Of a DNA stretch of 64,000 nt, positions 38,604 to 48,847 are shown piece after piece. How positions within the stretch are numbered: the first letter of the stretch is position 1; every line of letters starts with the position of its first letter. Both the position numbers and the translations under genes were made by a program. Origin of the DNA: Pseudomonadota bacterium (GTDB lineage: Bacteria; Pseudomonadota; Gammaproteobacteria; Burkholderiales; Gallionellaceae); contig JAJZUP010000003.1 of NCBI GenBank assembly GCA_021848465.1, positions 288,903 to 352,902 on the forward strand, read 5' to 3'. The notes under the pieces are model-generated. The model was not told the origin of the DNA, did no database searches, and saw nothing but the letters and a program-made list of their open reading frames with translations.

Positions 38604-39341
38604 TTAAATCTTGTTCCCCGTAGCCTTCTTGCCCAGCTCCGCCACCCCATTAGGCAGGTAAGCTGCAAAACCGTTGCGATAGCGCAAATCCACATGCATC
38701 ACCGGACGTGCCGACGTCGCCAGGCTGTATGGATACACCGCGACAAAGCGCGCCAGGCGCTGCTGCATCTGCTCGCGCCCCAGCTCCAGCTCCATGCCAT
38801 TCGACAGGCGCAATTGCCAGGCATAGCGCGGCGACAGGCTGATCTGCGCGATCTGCTGCTGCATCGGCTGCAATTCCGCGCTCAGCTCGCCATACATGCC
38901 GGCCACCTGCATTGCCGTATCCGGCGGGCCGATAAATTCCGGCAGGCTCTGCTCCGTCTGTGCGCTGAACACCTCGCCGTGGGTATTCACCAGTTGCGCT
39001 CCGTTCCAGTGTGCCAGCGCGACCTGTTCCTCGATCTCCACCTCCAGCGACCAGGGAAACTTGCGCCGCACGCTGACCTTGCGCACCCAGGGCAGTTGTT
39101 CGAACGCCAGCCGCGTGCGCTTCAAATCCACCGTAAAAAAATTGCCCTGCACCTGCTCCTTCACCACGCGCCCGATCAATTCCGCCGAAACACGCTGCGG
39201 AGCTTCTTTCAGCTCCACCGTGTTCAGCGGAAACACCGGCAGGCGCAGCACATATCGCACCGCGCCATACAACAACAGCAGCAGGCTCAGCCCGAACAGC
39301 AGGCTGGACAGCTTGCGCAGTTGTCCCGGGTTATCCCACAT
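38604..39341 (-). CDS. ftsQ: Cell division protein FtsQ
   Basis: Bitopic division protein that recruits FtsB/FtsL. The 245 residues have a cytoplasmic N-terminus, one membrane helix (about 11-29), a POTRA domain beginning [20 protein letters not shown] and the FtsQ domain with [24 protein letters not shown]. Overlaps ddlB by 11 bases. Confidence 0.93.
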   Translation of the reverse strand: MWDNPGQLRKLSSLLFGLSLLLLLYGAVRYVLRLPVFPLNTVELKEAPQRVSAELIGRVVKEQVQGNFFTVDLKRTRLAFEQLPWVRKVSVRRKFPWSLEVEIEEQVALAHWNGAQLVNTHGEVFSAQTEQSLPEFIGPPDTAMQVAGMYGELSAELQPMQQQIAQISLSPRYAWQLRLSNGMELELGREQMQQRLARFVAVYPYSLATSARPVMHVDLRYRNGFAAYLPNGVAELGKKATGNKI

Positions 39342-40242
39342 GGGCTCCCTCCAGGATTTGCACCACCAGTTGCTCGAAACTGATCCCGGCCTGACGCGCC
39401 GCCATCGGCACCAGGCTGTGATCGGTCATGCCGGGCGCCGTATTAACTTCCAGCAAATAGGCCTTGCCCATCTCGTCGCGCAGGAAATCCACGCGCCCCC
39501 AGCCCAGCCCGCCGATCAGCGCAAACGCCTGCAATGCCAGTTGCTGCATTTCGGCTTCCTGCTCCGCCGGCAGCCCGCACGGACACAGATAGCGCGTATC
39601 GTCGCGCAGGTATTTCGCTTCGTAATCGTAGAACTCGTTGGCAGGCTCGATCTTGATCACCGGCAATGCACGGCCATTCAGGATGCTGGCGGTATATTCA
39701 CCGCCGCTGACCGAACTCTCGGCGATGACCACCTTGTCGTGTTTGGCCGCTTCCGCATAGGCGGCCGGCAGCTCATCCACCGACTTGACCTTGGTGACGC
39801 CGACACTGCTCCCCTCATTCGCGGGTTTCACGAACAACGGCAAATCGAGGTGGTTGGCAACCGCGCTCCAGTCAGTCGGTGCGGTTAGCGCCTCATACTC
39901 CGGAATCGGCAGGCCGACCGCCTGCCACACCAGCTTGGTGCGCCACTTGTCCATCGCGATGGCGGAAGCCATCACGCCGCTCCCGGTGTATGGAATGCCG
40001 AGCAGCTCCAGCGCGCCTTGCACCGTGCCATCCTCGCCGCCGCGGCCATGCAGCGCGATGAATACGCGCTCGAACTTTTCCTTCTTCAGGTCGGACAGGT
40101 CGCGCTCGGCCGGATCGAATGCATGCGCATCCACGCCACTACGCTGCAGTGCCGCCAGCACCGCACTCCCGCTTTTCAGCGAAACCTCGCGCTCCGCCGA
40201 ACGTCCGCCGAACAACACCGCCACTTTGCCAAATCTCTTCAA
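39331..40242 (-). CDS. ddlB: D-alanine--D-alanine ligase
   Basis: ATP-grasp enzyme that makes the D-Ala-D-Ala dipeptide for peptidoglycan. The 303 residues include [17 protein letters not shown] (9-25), [12 protein letters not shown], the ATP-grasp core [15 protein letters not shown] and the metal-binding [15 protein letters not shown]. The stop/start overlaps with murB (4 bases) and ftsQ (11 bases) place it within the operon. Confidence 0.97.
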   Translation of the reverse strand: MKRFGKVAVLFGGRSAEREVSLKSGSAVLAALQRSGVDAHAFDPAERDLSDLKKEKFERVFIALHGRGGEDGTVQGALELLGIPYTGSGVMASAIAMDKWRTKLVWQAVGLPIPEYEALTAPTDWSAVANHLDLPLFVKPANEGSSVGVTKVKSVDELPAAYAEAAKHDKVVIAESSVSGGEYTASILNGRALPVIKIEPANEFYDYEAKYLRDDTRYLCPCGLPAEQEAEMQQLALQAFALIGGLGWGRVDFLRDEMGKAYLLEVNTAPGMTDHSLVPMAARQAGISFEQLVVQILEGAHVG

Positions 40243-41225
40243 GCTTTTTCTCCTACTATCCGCACTTCGGGATGCAGCTCAATACCGGTCTGCCGCTCCA
40301 CTGTTGCCTTTACTTCGTTGATCAAATTTTCGATATCCGCCGCCGTCGCACCGCCGGCATTCACAATGAAATTCGCGTGTTTCTCCGACACCTGCGCCCC
40401 GCCGATGCGCCTGCCCTTGAGCCCGCACCCCTCAATCAGTTTCGCCGCGTGGTTTCCCGGCGGGTTGCGGAACACCGACCCCGCATTCGGCTGCTGCAAC
40501 GGCTGGCTCGCACTGCGCTTCTCCATCAACGCCTTGATCTGCTGACGCGCCGCCTCGACATCGCCGCGCTCGAATTGCAGCCAGGCGGCAACGAAAAGCT
40601 CCTCCGAGGATCTGGGATTCAGGATTTCGGATTTGGCCGCATCTGCATGCGTAGCCTCCTGGCAAACCCCAAATCCCAAATCCGAAATCCTCCTCACCGA
40701 CCGATACCCCACCTCATACTCCCCCGGCATCCGCTCGATCAGTTCCCCGCTGCGCGTCAGCACCTGCACGCGCAGTACCTTGTCCCAGGTCTCGCTGCCG
40801 TAGCAGCCGGCATTCATCGCCAACATGCCGCCCAGCGTGCCGGGAATTCCGGCAAAGAATTCGGCGCCGCACAACTCATTGGCTGCGGCAAAGCGCGCCA
40901 GTTTCGCACCGGCCACGCCTGCTTGTGCATAGATGTGCTCGCCTTCCATGCGCAACTCGGCGAGCGCGCCATGCATCAGCAATACCGTGCCGCGCACGCC
41001 GCCGTCGCGCACCAGCAAATTGCTGCCCAAGCCCACGGCCAGAACTGGCTCATCGGCTGGGAGCCGGCGCAGGAAATCCTGCAAGTCCGCGAGGTCGGCC
41101 GGTGCATAGGTGCGCTCGGCGATACCGCCGGCACGCCAGCTGGTATGCCGGCTCATCGGCTCATTGCGCCGCAGCTCTCCGCGCAAGCCCGACATCGAGA
41201 ACAATTCCGGTTCGCTCATATTCAT
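40239..41225 (-). CDS. murB: UDP-N-acetylenolpyruvoylglucosamine reductase, with an in-frame palindromic insertion
   Basis: FAD enzyme that makes UDP-MurNAc. FAD-binding motifs [15 protein letters not shown] (about 61-75) and [17 protein letters not shown] (about 123-139), and the catalytic Ser loop [11 protein letters not shown] (about 266-276) and C-terminal [13 protein letters not shown] segment are intact, so the protein should be active. The overall plan is the shorter type II MurB. After [10 protein letters not shown] (about 188) there are about 28 extra residues ([20 protein letters not shown] and onward) that derive from a palindromic DNA element (40606-40694). Normal sequence resumes at [14 protein letters not shown]. 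Confidence 0.95.
   Translation of the reverse strand: MNMSEPELFSMSGLRGELRRNEPMSRHTSWRAGGIAERTYAPADLADLQDFLRRLPADEPVLAVGLGSNLLVRDGGVRGTVLLMHGALAELRMEGEHIYAQAGVAGAKLARFAAANELCGAEFFAGIPGTLGGMLAMNAGCYGSETWDKVLRVQVLTRSGELIERMPGEYEVGYRSVRRISDLGFGVCQEATHADAAKSEILNPRSSEELFVAAWLQFERGDVEAARQQIKALMEKRSASQPLQQPNAGSVFRNPPGNHAAKLIEGCGLKGRRIGGAQVSEKHANFIVNAGGATAADIENLINEVKATVERQTGIELHPEVRIVGEKA
40606..40694. repeat. Palindromic element inserted in frame within murB
   Basis: Arms aggatttcggatttgg (40621-40636) and ccaaatccgaaatcct (40676-40691) are exactly complementary over 16 bases, with a 39-base loop that itself has further aaatccc/gggattt pieces. The bases differ strongly in style from surrounding GC-rich coding sequence. 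The insertion keeps the frame and falls just after the YRS motif of MurB. Outer boundaries are estimated from where MurB similarity resumes. Confidence 0.75.
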
Positions 41226-42622
41226 TTCTGTACCAGTTGCCTGATCTGGTTGGGCACGCCGCCGATCGAGCCGGCCCCCATGGTCAGCACCACATCGCCG
41301 TCGCGCGCCATTTGCAGGATGAGTTTCGGCATATCCGCAATGCTCTCGGCAAACACCACATTGCTCTGTCCCGCCACACGCAGGGCATGCATCAACGCAC
41401 GCCCATCCGCCGCGACAATCGGCTGCTCGCCGGCCGCATACACCTCGGCCAAAGCCAACGCATCGACCGACGACATGACCTTCACGAAATCCTCGAACAG
41501 GTCGCGCGTGCGCGTAAAACGGTGCGGCTGGAATGCCAACAACAAACGCCGCCCCGGGAAAGCACCGCGCACCGCGGCCAGCGTTGCGCGCATTTCCACC
41601 GGGTGGTGCCCGTAATCGTCGAGCAGCGTGAAGCTGCCCCCGCCTTCCAGCGGCACTTCGCCGTAACGCTGCATGCGCCGCCCCACGCCCTGGAATTCCG
41701 CCAGTGCGGCGACAATCGCCTCTTCGGCGACGCCGACTTCCAGCGCAACCGCGATCGCGGCACAGGCATTCAGCACGTTGTGTTCGCCCGCCAGGTTGAG
41801 CGTCACATCCAGATCAATCGGGATACTGTTGTGGCGGCACAATGCGGTGAAGCACATGCGTCCGCCTTCGTGGCGCACATTCACCGCACGGATTTGCGCG
41901 TCCGCGCTGAAGCCGTAGGTCGTTACCGGCTTGCTGATGCGCGGCAGGATTTCGCGCACATTCGGATCATCCACGCACAGCATTGCGCGCCCATAGAACG
42001 GCAACCGTTCGATGAAATCGACGAAGGCCTGCTTCAGCTTGTTGAAGTCATGTCCATAGGTCTCCATATGGTCGGCATCGATGTTGGTGACCACCGCCAG
42101 GATGGGCGACAGGAACAGGAACGAGGCGTCCGACTCGTCCGCTTCGGCGACGATGAATTCGCCAGTCCCGAGGCGCGCATTGGCACCGCTGCTGTTCAGT
42201 CGGCCGCCGATCACGAATGTCGGGTCATAGCCGCCCTTGGCCAGCACGCTGGTCACCAGGCTGGTGGTAGTGGTCTTGCCATGCGTTCCGGCGATGGCGA
42301 TGCCCTGGCGCAGGCGCATCAGTTCCGCCAGCATCACGGCGCGCGGCACGATCGGGATACGCTGTTCGCGCGCCGCCAGCACTTCCGGGTTGTCGGCCTT
42401 CACCGCGGTCGAGGTCACCACGGCATCCGCCTGTTGCAGGTTGTGTGCGGCGTGGCCGTAATACACCTTGGCGCCCAGCGTCTGCAGGCGCTGCGTGACC
42501 GCGCTTTCGGACAGGTCCGAGCCGCTGACCTGGAACCCCAGGTTCAACAACACCTCGGCGATGCCGTTCATACCCGAGCCGCCGATACCCACGAAATGGA
42601 TGTGCTTGATCTTGTGTTTCAT
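41222..42622 (-). CDS. murC: UDP-N-acetylmuramate--L-alanine ligase
   Basis: Adds L-Ala to UDP-MurNAc, the first amino acid of the stem peptide. The 466 residues include the N-terminal nucleotide motif [17 protein letters not shown] (9-25), the Mur-ligase P-loop [12 protein letters not shown] (about 114-125), the ADESDASFL segment and DDYGHHPVE, which is typical of MurC. Overlaps murG and murB by four bases each. Confidence 0.97.
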   Translation of the reverse strand: MKHKIKHIHFVGIGGSGMNGIAEVLLNLGFQVSGSDLSESAVTQRLQTLGAKVYYGHAAHNLQQADAVVTSTAVKADNPEVLAAREQRIPIVPRAVMLAELMRLRQGIAIAGTHGKTTTTSLVTSVLAKGGYDPTFVIGGRLNSSGANARLGTGEFIVAEADESDASFLFLSPILAVVTNIDADHMETYGHDFNKLKQAFVDFIERLPFYGRAMLCVDDPNVREILPRISKPVTTYGFSADAQIRAVNVRHEGGRMCFTALCRHNSIPIDLDVTLNLAGEHNVLNACAAIAVALEVGVAEEAIVAALAEFQGVGRRMQRYGEVPLEGGGSFTLLDDYGHHPVEMRATLAAVRGAFPGRRLLLAFQPHRFTRTRDLFEDFVKVMSSVDALALAEVYAAGEQPIVAADGRALMHALRVAGQSNVVFAESIADMPKLILQMARDGDVVLTMGAGSIGGVPNQIRQLVQK

Positions 42623-43689
42623 GCCTGCTCCGCCAACTCAACGCATATTCTCGCCACTGCTTGGGTGGCATCCGGTTTTGCCAGGCTGCGCGCGGCGCGC
42701 GCCATGGACAATAATTTTTCGCGATCCAGTTCGCGCAGCAATTGCGCCAGTTTCTCCGCGCTCAATTCCTTTTGCGGCAACAGGATCGCCGCGCCCTTGT
42801 CGCTCAGGAAGCGTGCGTTGCCGGTTTGGTGGTCATCCACCGCAAACGGGAATGGCACCAGCACGCTCGCCACGCCCGCCGCCGCCAGTTCCGCTACGGT
42901 CAGCGCACCCGCGCGACAGATCACCAGATCGGCCTGCGCATACTGGTTTGCCATGTCATCCAGAAACGGACGCACATCCGCACTCACGCCGGCTTTTACA
43001 TACAACTGCTGCACTGCCTCGAAATTCTTCTTGCCGGTCTGGTGCAGCACCTGTGGCCGCTCCTGCTCGCCCAGCATCGCCAATGCCTTGGGCAACGCTT
43101 CATTCAGCGCCTGCGCACCCAGGCTGCCGCCCACCACCAGCACGCTCAGCTTGCCGCTACGCCCGGCAAAACGCGCCTGCGGTTCCGGCAATGCGGCAAT
43201 ATCGCTGCGCACCGGATTGCCGCACCACATCGTCTTTGCAAGCACTTCGGGAAACCCGCTCAATATGCGCGTGGAGATTTTTGCCAACAGCTTGTTGCTC
43301 ATGCCGGCAATCGAGTTCTGCTCATGGATCACCAGCGGCCGGCGCAGGAAGGCCGCCATCAATCCGCCCGGCATCGTGATGTATCCGCCCATGCCCAGCA
43401 CCACATCCGGACGATGGCGGAAAATCGCCACCGCACTCTGACCCAATGCGCGAAGCAGGGTAAACGGCAAGGTCGCCAGCCGCAGCAAGCCCTTGCCGCG
43501 CACTCCGGAAAAATTCACCCAGGCCACCGGATAGCCGTGTTTCGGCACCAGCTCGGCCTCCATGCTGCCCGGTGCGCCCAGCCATACCACGCTCCATCCC
43601 TGCGCATGCAACGCATCGGCTACGGCCAACCCCGGATAGATGTGGCCGCCGGTACCGCCTGCCATGATCATGATGGTGCGCTTACTCAT
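42619..43689 (-). CDS. murG: UDP-GlcNAc transferase (lipid II synthase) MurG
   Basis: Membrane-associated glycosyltransferase that turns lipid I into lipid II. The 356 residues show [16 protein letters not shown] (9-24), [27 protein letters not shown] and [24 protein letters not shown], all MurG signatures. The start overlaps the stop of the small ORF at 43686-43805 as ATGA, with GGGGA 8 bases upstream inside that ORF. Confidence 0.97.
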   Translation of the reverse strand: MSKRTIMIMAGGTGGHIYPGLAVADALHAQGWSVVWLGAPGSMEAELVPKHGYPVAWVNFSGVRGKGLLRLATLPFTLLRALGQSAVAIFRHRPDVVLGMGGYITMPGGLMAAFLRRPLVIHEQNSIAGMSNKLLAKISTRILSGFPEVLAKTMWCGNPVRSDIAALPEPQARFAGRSGKLSVLVVGGSLGAQALNEALPKALAMLGEQERPQVLHQTGKKNFEAVQQLYVKAGVSADVRPFLDDMANQYAQADLVICRAGALTVAELAAAGVASVLVPFPFAVDDHQTGNARFLSDKGAAILLPQKELSAEKLAQLLRELDREKLLSMARAARSLAKPDATQAVARICVELAEQA

Positions 43690-43805
43690 ATCGGCAATCC
43701 CCGAGCCACTCGACGATTTTGGCTACGGCCGCCCCGCTGGGGCTTAACTTGCTGACGCAAGTGAGCCTGCGCCGAAACAGTCGTGTTGTGAACATGTGTG
43801 CTCAT
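43686..43805 (-). CDS. Small ORF (39 aa) between ftsW and murG carrying a copy of the FtsW C-terminus
   Basis: Too short for routine gene finding. The ATG (43803-43805) overlaps the ftsW stop as ATGA with GAGGA 8 bases upstream, and its TGA (43686-43688) overlaps the murG start in the same way, so ribosomes can pass from ftsW through it to murG. It reads [20 protein letters not shown] and then a basic region ending [10 protein letters not shown]. That decapeptide equals the last ten residues of FtsW, but seven of the ten codons differ, all synonymously. It may be a functional mini-protein, or the remnant of a second ftsW 3' end left by recombination. Expression is not shown. Confidence 0.5.
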   Translation of the reverse strand: MSTHVHNTTVSAQAHLRQQVKPQRGGRSQNRRVARGLPI

Positions 43806-44965
43806 ATCGGAAGTCCTCGCGCAACACGCCTGTTTTCATAATCAATCCGGAACAGGACTGCGACTGCGACCAGGTTAACCACGACGCCGCTGCCGCCGAA
43901 GCTGAGGAACGGCAAGGTCAAGCCCTTGGTCGGCAGGATGCCCATGTTCACCCCGATGTTGATCATGGCCTGCACGCCCAGCCACAGCGCAACGCCTTGC
44001 GCCACCAGTGCCGCGAACAGGCGCTCTTCCATCGCTGCCTGGCGTCCGATGGCAAAGGCACGCACGATCAGCCAGCCGAACAGCAGGATCACGATGCAGA
44101 CCCCGAACAGGCCCAGCTCTTCGGCGATCACCGCCAGCAGGAAATCGGTATGCGCTTCCGGCAGGTAAAACAGTTTTTCAACGCTGGCCCCCAGGCCGAC
44201 GCCGAACCATTCGCCGCGCCCGAATGCGATCAGCGCATGGCTAAGCTGGTAGCCCTTGCCGTATGGGTCCGACCACGGGTCCATGAACCCGATCACGCGC
44301 TGCATGCGGTAGGGCGACGACAGGATCAGCGCTGCGAATGCGAGCGGCAGGGCCACAATCAGGCCGCCGAAAATCTTCAGGTTGAAACCGCCCAGCCACA
44401 GCGTGCCCATCGCGATCGCGCAGATCACCACGAACGCTCCCATGTCCGGTTCCAGCAGCAGCAGCGTTCCCACCAGCGCCATCACCGCGAACATCGGGAA
44501 AAACGCCTTGCTCAAACTGTCTTTCACCGCGCCTTTGCGCACGGTGTAATCCGCCGCATACAGCACGGCAAAGAATTTCATCAGCTCCGAAGGCTGCAGA
44601 TTGATGACGAACAGCGACAACCAGCGCCGGCTGCCGTTAACCGATTTGCCCACGCCGGGAATCAGCACGAGCAGCAGCAGCACGACCCCGAACAGGAACA
44701 GGTAAGGCGCCAGATTCTGCCAGGTTTGCGTCGGCACCTGGAACACGATCACGCCCGCGATCAGGCCGACGAGAATGAACAAGGCATGGCGCACCAGGAA
44801 GTAGGTTGGCTGGTAGCCGGTGAATTTTCCCGCTTCCGCTGTGGCGATCGAAGCGGAGTACACCATGACCAGCCCGATGGACAGCAAGGCGATGACCACC
44901 CAGGCCAGCACATTGTCGTAGTCCATCATCACGCGGCGTGGCGCTTTCAGGCTGGCGTTGATCAA
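43802..44965 (-). CDS. ftsW: Lipid II polymerase FtsW (SEDS family)
   Basis: Division-specific peptidoglycan glycosyltransferase that works with FtsI. The 387 residues form about ten membrane helices; SEDS marks include [22 protein letters not shown] as NGSRRWLSL...QPSELMK (about 131-152), the large periplasmic loop with the catalytic-type Asp in the [17 protein letters not shown] area (about 251), and [17 protein letters not shown] (about 349-365). The short C-terminus ends [11 protein letters not shown]. It overlaps murD by four bases. Confidence 0.97.
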   Translation of the reverse strand: MINASLKAPRRVMMDYDNVLAWVVIALLSIGLVMVYSASIATAEAGKFTGYQPTYFLVRHALFILVGLIAGVIVFQVPTQTWQNLAPYLFLFGVVLLLLVLIPGVGKSVNGSRRWLSLFVINLQPSELMKFFAVLYAADYTVRKGAVKDSLSKAFFPMFAVMALVGTLLLLEPDMGAFVVICAIAMGTLWLGGFNLKIFGGLIVALPLAFAALILSSPYRMQRVIGFMDPWSDPYGKGYQLSHALIAFGRGEWFGVGLGASVEKLFYLPEAHTDFLLAVIAEELGLFGVCIVILLFGWLIVRAFAIGRQAAMEERLFAALVAQGVALWLGVQAMINIGVNMGILPTKGLTLPFLSFGGSGVVVNLVAVAVLFRIDYENRRVARGLPI

Positions 44966-46347
44966 CGACGCCCCCTTTCCAGTTCGCGCACGGCTTCGAT
45001 AAAGACCTGGGCGCGGTGCTCATAGTTGCGGAACATGTCGAAACTGGCACAGGCGGGCGAAAGCAAAACGGCATCGCCGGGCTGCGCTTCCGCTGCGCTG
45101 ATGCGCACTGCTTCCTGCAAGTCGCCGGCGCGCAGCAGCGGTACCCCGCAATCCGCCAGCACTTCGGCAATCTTGTTGGCGTCGCGCCCAATCAACACCA
45201 CCGCGCGCGCATGCTCTGCCACCACTGCCTGCAATGGCGTGAAATCCTGTCCCTTGCCGTCCCCGCCGAGGATCACCACGGTGGGCCGTCCCAATCCTTT
45301 CAGGGCGGCCTCCGTCGCCCCGACATTGGTGCCCTTGGAGTCGTCGTAATAGGTTACGCCGCCGATTTCGGTGACTTTCTCGACGCGGTGCGGCAAACCC
45401 TTGAAGGCGCGCAGCGCTGCCAGCAGCGGCGGCATCGGCAAGCCCACCGCGCGACATAGTGAAATCGCAGCAAGCGCATTGGCGATATTGTGCTCGCCCT
45501 CCACCTGCAATTCGGATGCCTGCATCAGGCGGCGCGTACCTTCCACCAGCCAGACTGCCATACCGTCGCGCTCCACGCCCACGTCATGCATGCTCATGGC
45601 CGGCGTTGCCAGGCCAAACGTCTGCACCAGACGTTCGCGCAAGCCCATGGCGTTGCTCTCGACATCGTCGCGGTTAAGCACCTGCACACCCTTGTTGCCT
45701 TCGCTGCGGAAGATGCGCGCCTTGGCGGCGATGTAATCAGCGATGTCCTCGTAGCGATCCATGTGGTCTTCGCTGATGTTCAACACGGTAGCGGCATCGG
45801 CGCTCAGGCTGTAGGTGGTTTCCAGCTGGAAACTGGAAAGCTCGAGCACCCACACGTTGGGATGCTGGCCCTTGCGGCTGATCAGCACATCCAGAACCGC
45901 CGGGGAAATATTGCCGGCCACCTCGGTATCCAGCCCGGCGGCGCGACACATCGCGCCGACCATGCTGGTGACGGTGGTCTTGCCGTTTGCACCGGTGATC
46001 GCGATGACCTTGGGCGGATTCTCGCGCGGCAGCGCTTGCGCGAACAGCTCGATATCGCCAATCACCGGGATGCGTTGTTTCAATGCCTTCTGCACCAGCG
46101 GCTCTGCCACCGGCACGCCCGGGCTGATCGCCACCAGCTCGATGCCATCGAGCAACTCGCTGCGGAACACGCCGCAGCGCACATCCACCTGCGGATAATC
46201 GGTTTGCAGCGCAGCCAGCCCCGGCGGCACGTTGCGGCTATCCGCGACGCGGATTTTCGCGCCGTGCACCAGCAGCCAGCGCACCATGGACATCCCGGTC
46301 TCGCCGAGACCGAGCACCAGCACCGATTTTCCGCGCAAGTCGTTCAT
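44962..46347 (-). CDS. murD: UDP-N-acetylmuramoylalanine--D-glutamate ligase
   Basis: Adds D-Glu to the growing stem peptide. The 461 residues include [17 protein letters not shown] (10-26), the P-loop [16 protein letters not shown] (about 117-132), the [10 protein letters not shown] segment and [17 protein letters not shown] (about 319-335), which is diagnostic for MurD. Ten bases separate it from the upstream mraY. Confidence 0.97.
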   Translation of the reverse strand: MNDLRGKSVLVLGLGETGMSMVRWLLVHGAKIRVADSRNVPPGLAALQTDYPQVDVRCGVFRSELLDGIELVAISPGVPVAEPLVQKALKQRIPVIGDIELFAQALPRENPPKVIAITGANGKTTVTSMVGAMCRAAGLDTEVAGNISPAVLDVLISRKGQHPNVWVLELSSFQLETTYSLSADAATVLNISEDHMDRYEDIADYIAAKARIFRSEGNKGVQVLNRDDVESNAMGLRERLVQTFGLATPAMSMHDVGVERDGMAVWLVEGTRRLMQASELQVEGEHNIANALAAISLCRAVGLPMPPLLAALRAFKGLPHRVEKVTEIGGVTYYDDSKGTNVGATEAALKGLGRPTVVILGGDGKGQDFTPLQAVVAEHARAVVLIGRDANKIAEVLADCGVPLLRAGDLQEAVRISAAEAQPGDAVLLSPACASFDMFRNYEHRAQVFIEAVRELERGRR

Positions 46348-46357
46348 TCGCCCTCCG

Positions 46358-47461
46358 TCACCTTAACTTCAACGTCGCCAATCCCAACAGCACCAGCAGC
46401 ATGGTGATGATCCAGAAGCGCACCACAACCTGGGTCTCTTTCCAGCCTTTCTGCTCGAAATGGTGGTGCAGCGGCGCCATCAGGAAGATGCGCTTGCCCA
46501 CCCCGGTCTTCTTCTTGGTGTACTTGAAGTAGCTCACTTGCAGCATCACGGACACCGCTTCCACCACGAACACCCCGCCCATGATGAACAGCACGATTTC
46601 CTGGCGCACGATCACGGCCACCACGCCCAGCGCCGCGCCCAGCGCCAGCGCCCCGACATCCCCCATGAACACTTCGGCCGGATAGGCGTTGAACCACAGG
46701 AAAGCCAGCCCGGCCCCGGCAATGGCTGCGCAAAACACCGCCAGCTCGCCCGCGCCCGGGATATGCGGCACCCCAAGGTATTTTGCGAACACGGCATGTC
46801 CCGCCACATACGAGAAAATGGCCAGCGCGCTCGCCACCATCACAGTCGGCATGATCGCCAGGCCATCCAGCCCGTCGGTCAGGTTCACCGCGTTGCTGCT
46901 ACCGACGATCACCAGGTACACGACCACGATGAATACCAGCGCCCCGAGCGGGAACACTGCATATTTCAGGAACGGCACGATCAGCTCGGTATGCGCTGGC
47001 AGCGTCGCATGTGTCCACAGGTAGACGCCGACCGACAGGGCGATCAGTGATTGCCAGAACATCTTGGCCTTGGCCGACAAGCCATCCGAGTTGCGATACA
47101 CCACCTTGCGGTAATCATCTACCCAGCCGATGGCGCCCACCCCGAGCGTGGTCAGCAGCACGATCCACACGTAGGCATTGGCGAGATCGCCCCACAACAG
47201 CGTCGAAGCCGCCACCGAAATCAGGATCAGCGCCCCGCCCATGGTGGGCGTGCCGGCCTTGACCAGGTGGGTTTGCGGGCCGTCGCTGCGCACCGACTGG
47301 CCGATCTTCATGGCCGTGAGCTTGCGGATCATCGCCGGCCCGATCATGAACGAGATGAACAACGAGGTCATCGCGGCCAGCACCGCGCGCAGCGTGATGT
47401 AGTTGAACACGCTGAATGTCCGGATGTCCTGCGAAAACCATTGTGCCAATGCCAGCAACAT
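46358..47461 (-). CDS. mraY: Phospho-MurNAc-pentapeptide translocase MraY
   Basis: Integral membrane enzyme that joins UDP-MurNAc-pentapeptide to undecaprenyl phosphate (lipid I). The 367 residues form about ten helices. Signatures are KAGTPTMGG (68-76), the magnesium-binding VDDYRKV (about 114-120), [13 protein letters not shown] (about 194-206) and [13 protein letters not shown] (about 331-343). Confidence 0.97.
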   Translation of the reverse strand: MLLALAQWFSQDIRTFSVFNYITLRAVLAAMTSLFISFMIGPAMIRKLTAMKIGQSVRSDGPQTHLVKAGTPTMGGALILISVAASTLLWGDLANAYVWIVLLTTLGVGAIGWVDDYRKVVYRNSDGLSAKAKMFWQSLIALSVGVYLWTHATLPAHTELIVPFLKYAVFPLGALVFIVVVYLVIVGSSNAVNLTDGLDGLAIMPTVMVASALAIFSYVAGHAVFAKYLGVPHIPGAGELAVFCAAIAGAGLAFLWFNAYPAEVFMGDVGALALGAALGVVAVIVRQEIVLFIMGGVFVVEAVSVMLQVSYFKYTKKKTGVGKRIFLMAPLHHHFEQKGWKETQVVVRFWIITMLLVLLGLATLKLR

Positions 47462-47473
47462 ATCCTTGCTCTC

Positions 47474-48847
47474 CTATTGCAACGCTGTGCAGTGCTGCAC
47501 CACGCGCTCCATTTTCATAAACCGTGAACCCTTAACCAGCACCGTGCTGTCGCTGTCCAGATTCTGTTCCAGGCAGGCCAGCAAATCTTCAATGCGCTTG
47601 AAATGCGTGCCTCCCGTGCCGAATTCATCCACCGCGTAAGCGCTCAAATCGCCCAATGCGAGCAGCTTGTTGACACCCTGCGCATGCGCCTCAGCGCCGA
47701 TTTCGGCATGCAGGCGCGGCGCATCCGCACCGAGCTCGCCCATATCGCCCAGCACCAGGATTTTCTTGCCGCGCGCTTGCGCCAGCACCTTGATCGCCGC
47801 TCGCAGCGAAGCCGGATTGGCGTTGTAGGTATCGTCAATCAGCGTTGCCCCGTGCAGAGCGGTCTTGCGTTGCAGGCGACCGGCAACACCGCCGAAGGTA
47901 CCGAGCGCCGCAGCGATGGTTGCCAGCGGAATCCCGGCAGCCAGCGCGGCTGCCGACGACGCCAGCGCGTTGCGCACGTTGTGGATACCGGGCACCTGCA
48001 ACTCGAAGTCAAGTGCGCCTTGCGGTGTCTGCGCCTGAACCTGTGCACCGTACTCCCGCGCCTGCCAATTCCCGTGCACTGCCGCCACATGTTCGACGCC
48101 GAAGTCGAGCACCGGGTGGCCGGCGGCCGTTGCGCGCCACATCCCCGCAAACTCGTCGTCGGCATTGATGATGGCTATTCCCGCTGGCCGCAGGCCGGCA
48201 AATATTTCCCCCTTCGCTGCGGCGACTGCCTCAACGCTGCCCAGCCCGGCCAGGTGCGCGCTGGCTGCATTGTTCACCAGCGCCACATCGGGACAAGCGA
48301 TGCGGGTGAGGTATTCAATCTCGCCGGGATGGTTCATCCCCATTTCGATCACTGCATAGCGGTGTGAGGCGCGCAGCTTCAACAAAGTCATCGGCATGCC
48401 GATGTCGTTGTTCAGGTTGCCCTTGGTCGCCAGCACAGCCTCGTCGCCCCCGGCATGCTGCCGCAGGATATGCGCGAGCATTTCCTTGACGGTGGTCTTG
48501 CCGTTGCTGCCGGTGATGGCAATCAGCGGCAGCGCAAACTGCTGGCGCCAGTGGGCAGCAAGCTCGCCTAGCGCCAGGCGCGTGTCTTCCACCACCAGCA
48601 GCGGCAGCGTCGCATCCAGTTGCCCGGCATGCTTGCGGTAGCTGTCGGCATTCACCATGGCGGCTGCGGCGCCTTGAGCGATGGCGGCCGCAGCGTATTC
48701 GAAACCATCGAAGCGCTCCCCGCGCAACGCGACAAACAGGTCGCCACGGCCGATCGTGCGGCTATCGCTCGATACTGAAGCAAAGCGCACATCCGGCCCA
48801 GCCAGTGTGGCCTTGAGGATTGCGGCGGCTTGGGACAACTGCATCAT
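47474..48847 (-). CDS. murF: UDP-MurNAc-tripeptide--D-alanyl-D-alanine ligase
   Basis: Adds the D-Ala-D-Ala made by DdlB. I chose the first of two ATGs at 48842-48847 because GGAG lies 6 bases upstream and the start overlaps the murE stop (ATGA); the open frame continues another 124 codons only as a shadow of murE. The 457 residues include DSRTIGRGDLFVAL (about 30-43), the P-loop AITGSNGKTTVKEML (about 107-121), GMNHPGEIEYLT and DDTYNANPASLRAA, typical MurF motifs. Confidence 0.97.
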   Translation of the reverse strand: MMQLSQAAAILKATLAGPDVRFASVSSDSRTIGRGDLFVALRGERFDGFEYAAAAIAQGAAAAMVNADSYRKHAGQLDATLPLLVVEDTRLALGELAAHWRQQFALPLIAITGSNGKTTVKEMLAHILRQHAGGDEAVLATKGNLNNDIGMPMTLLKLRASHRYAVIEMGMNHPGEIEYLTRIACPDVALVNNAASAHLAGLGSVEAVAAAKGEIFAGLRPAGIAIINADDEFAGMWRATAAGHPVLDFGVEHVAAVHGNWQAREYGAQVQAQTPQGALDFELQVPGIHNVRNALASSAAALAAGIPLATIAAALGTFGGVAGRLQRKTALHGATLIDDTYNANPASLRAAIKVLAQARGKKILVLGDMGELGADAPRLHAEIGAEAHAQGVNKLLALGDLSAYAVDEFGTGGTHFKRIEDLLACLEQNLDSDSTVLVKGSRFMKMERVVQHCTALQ

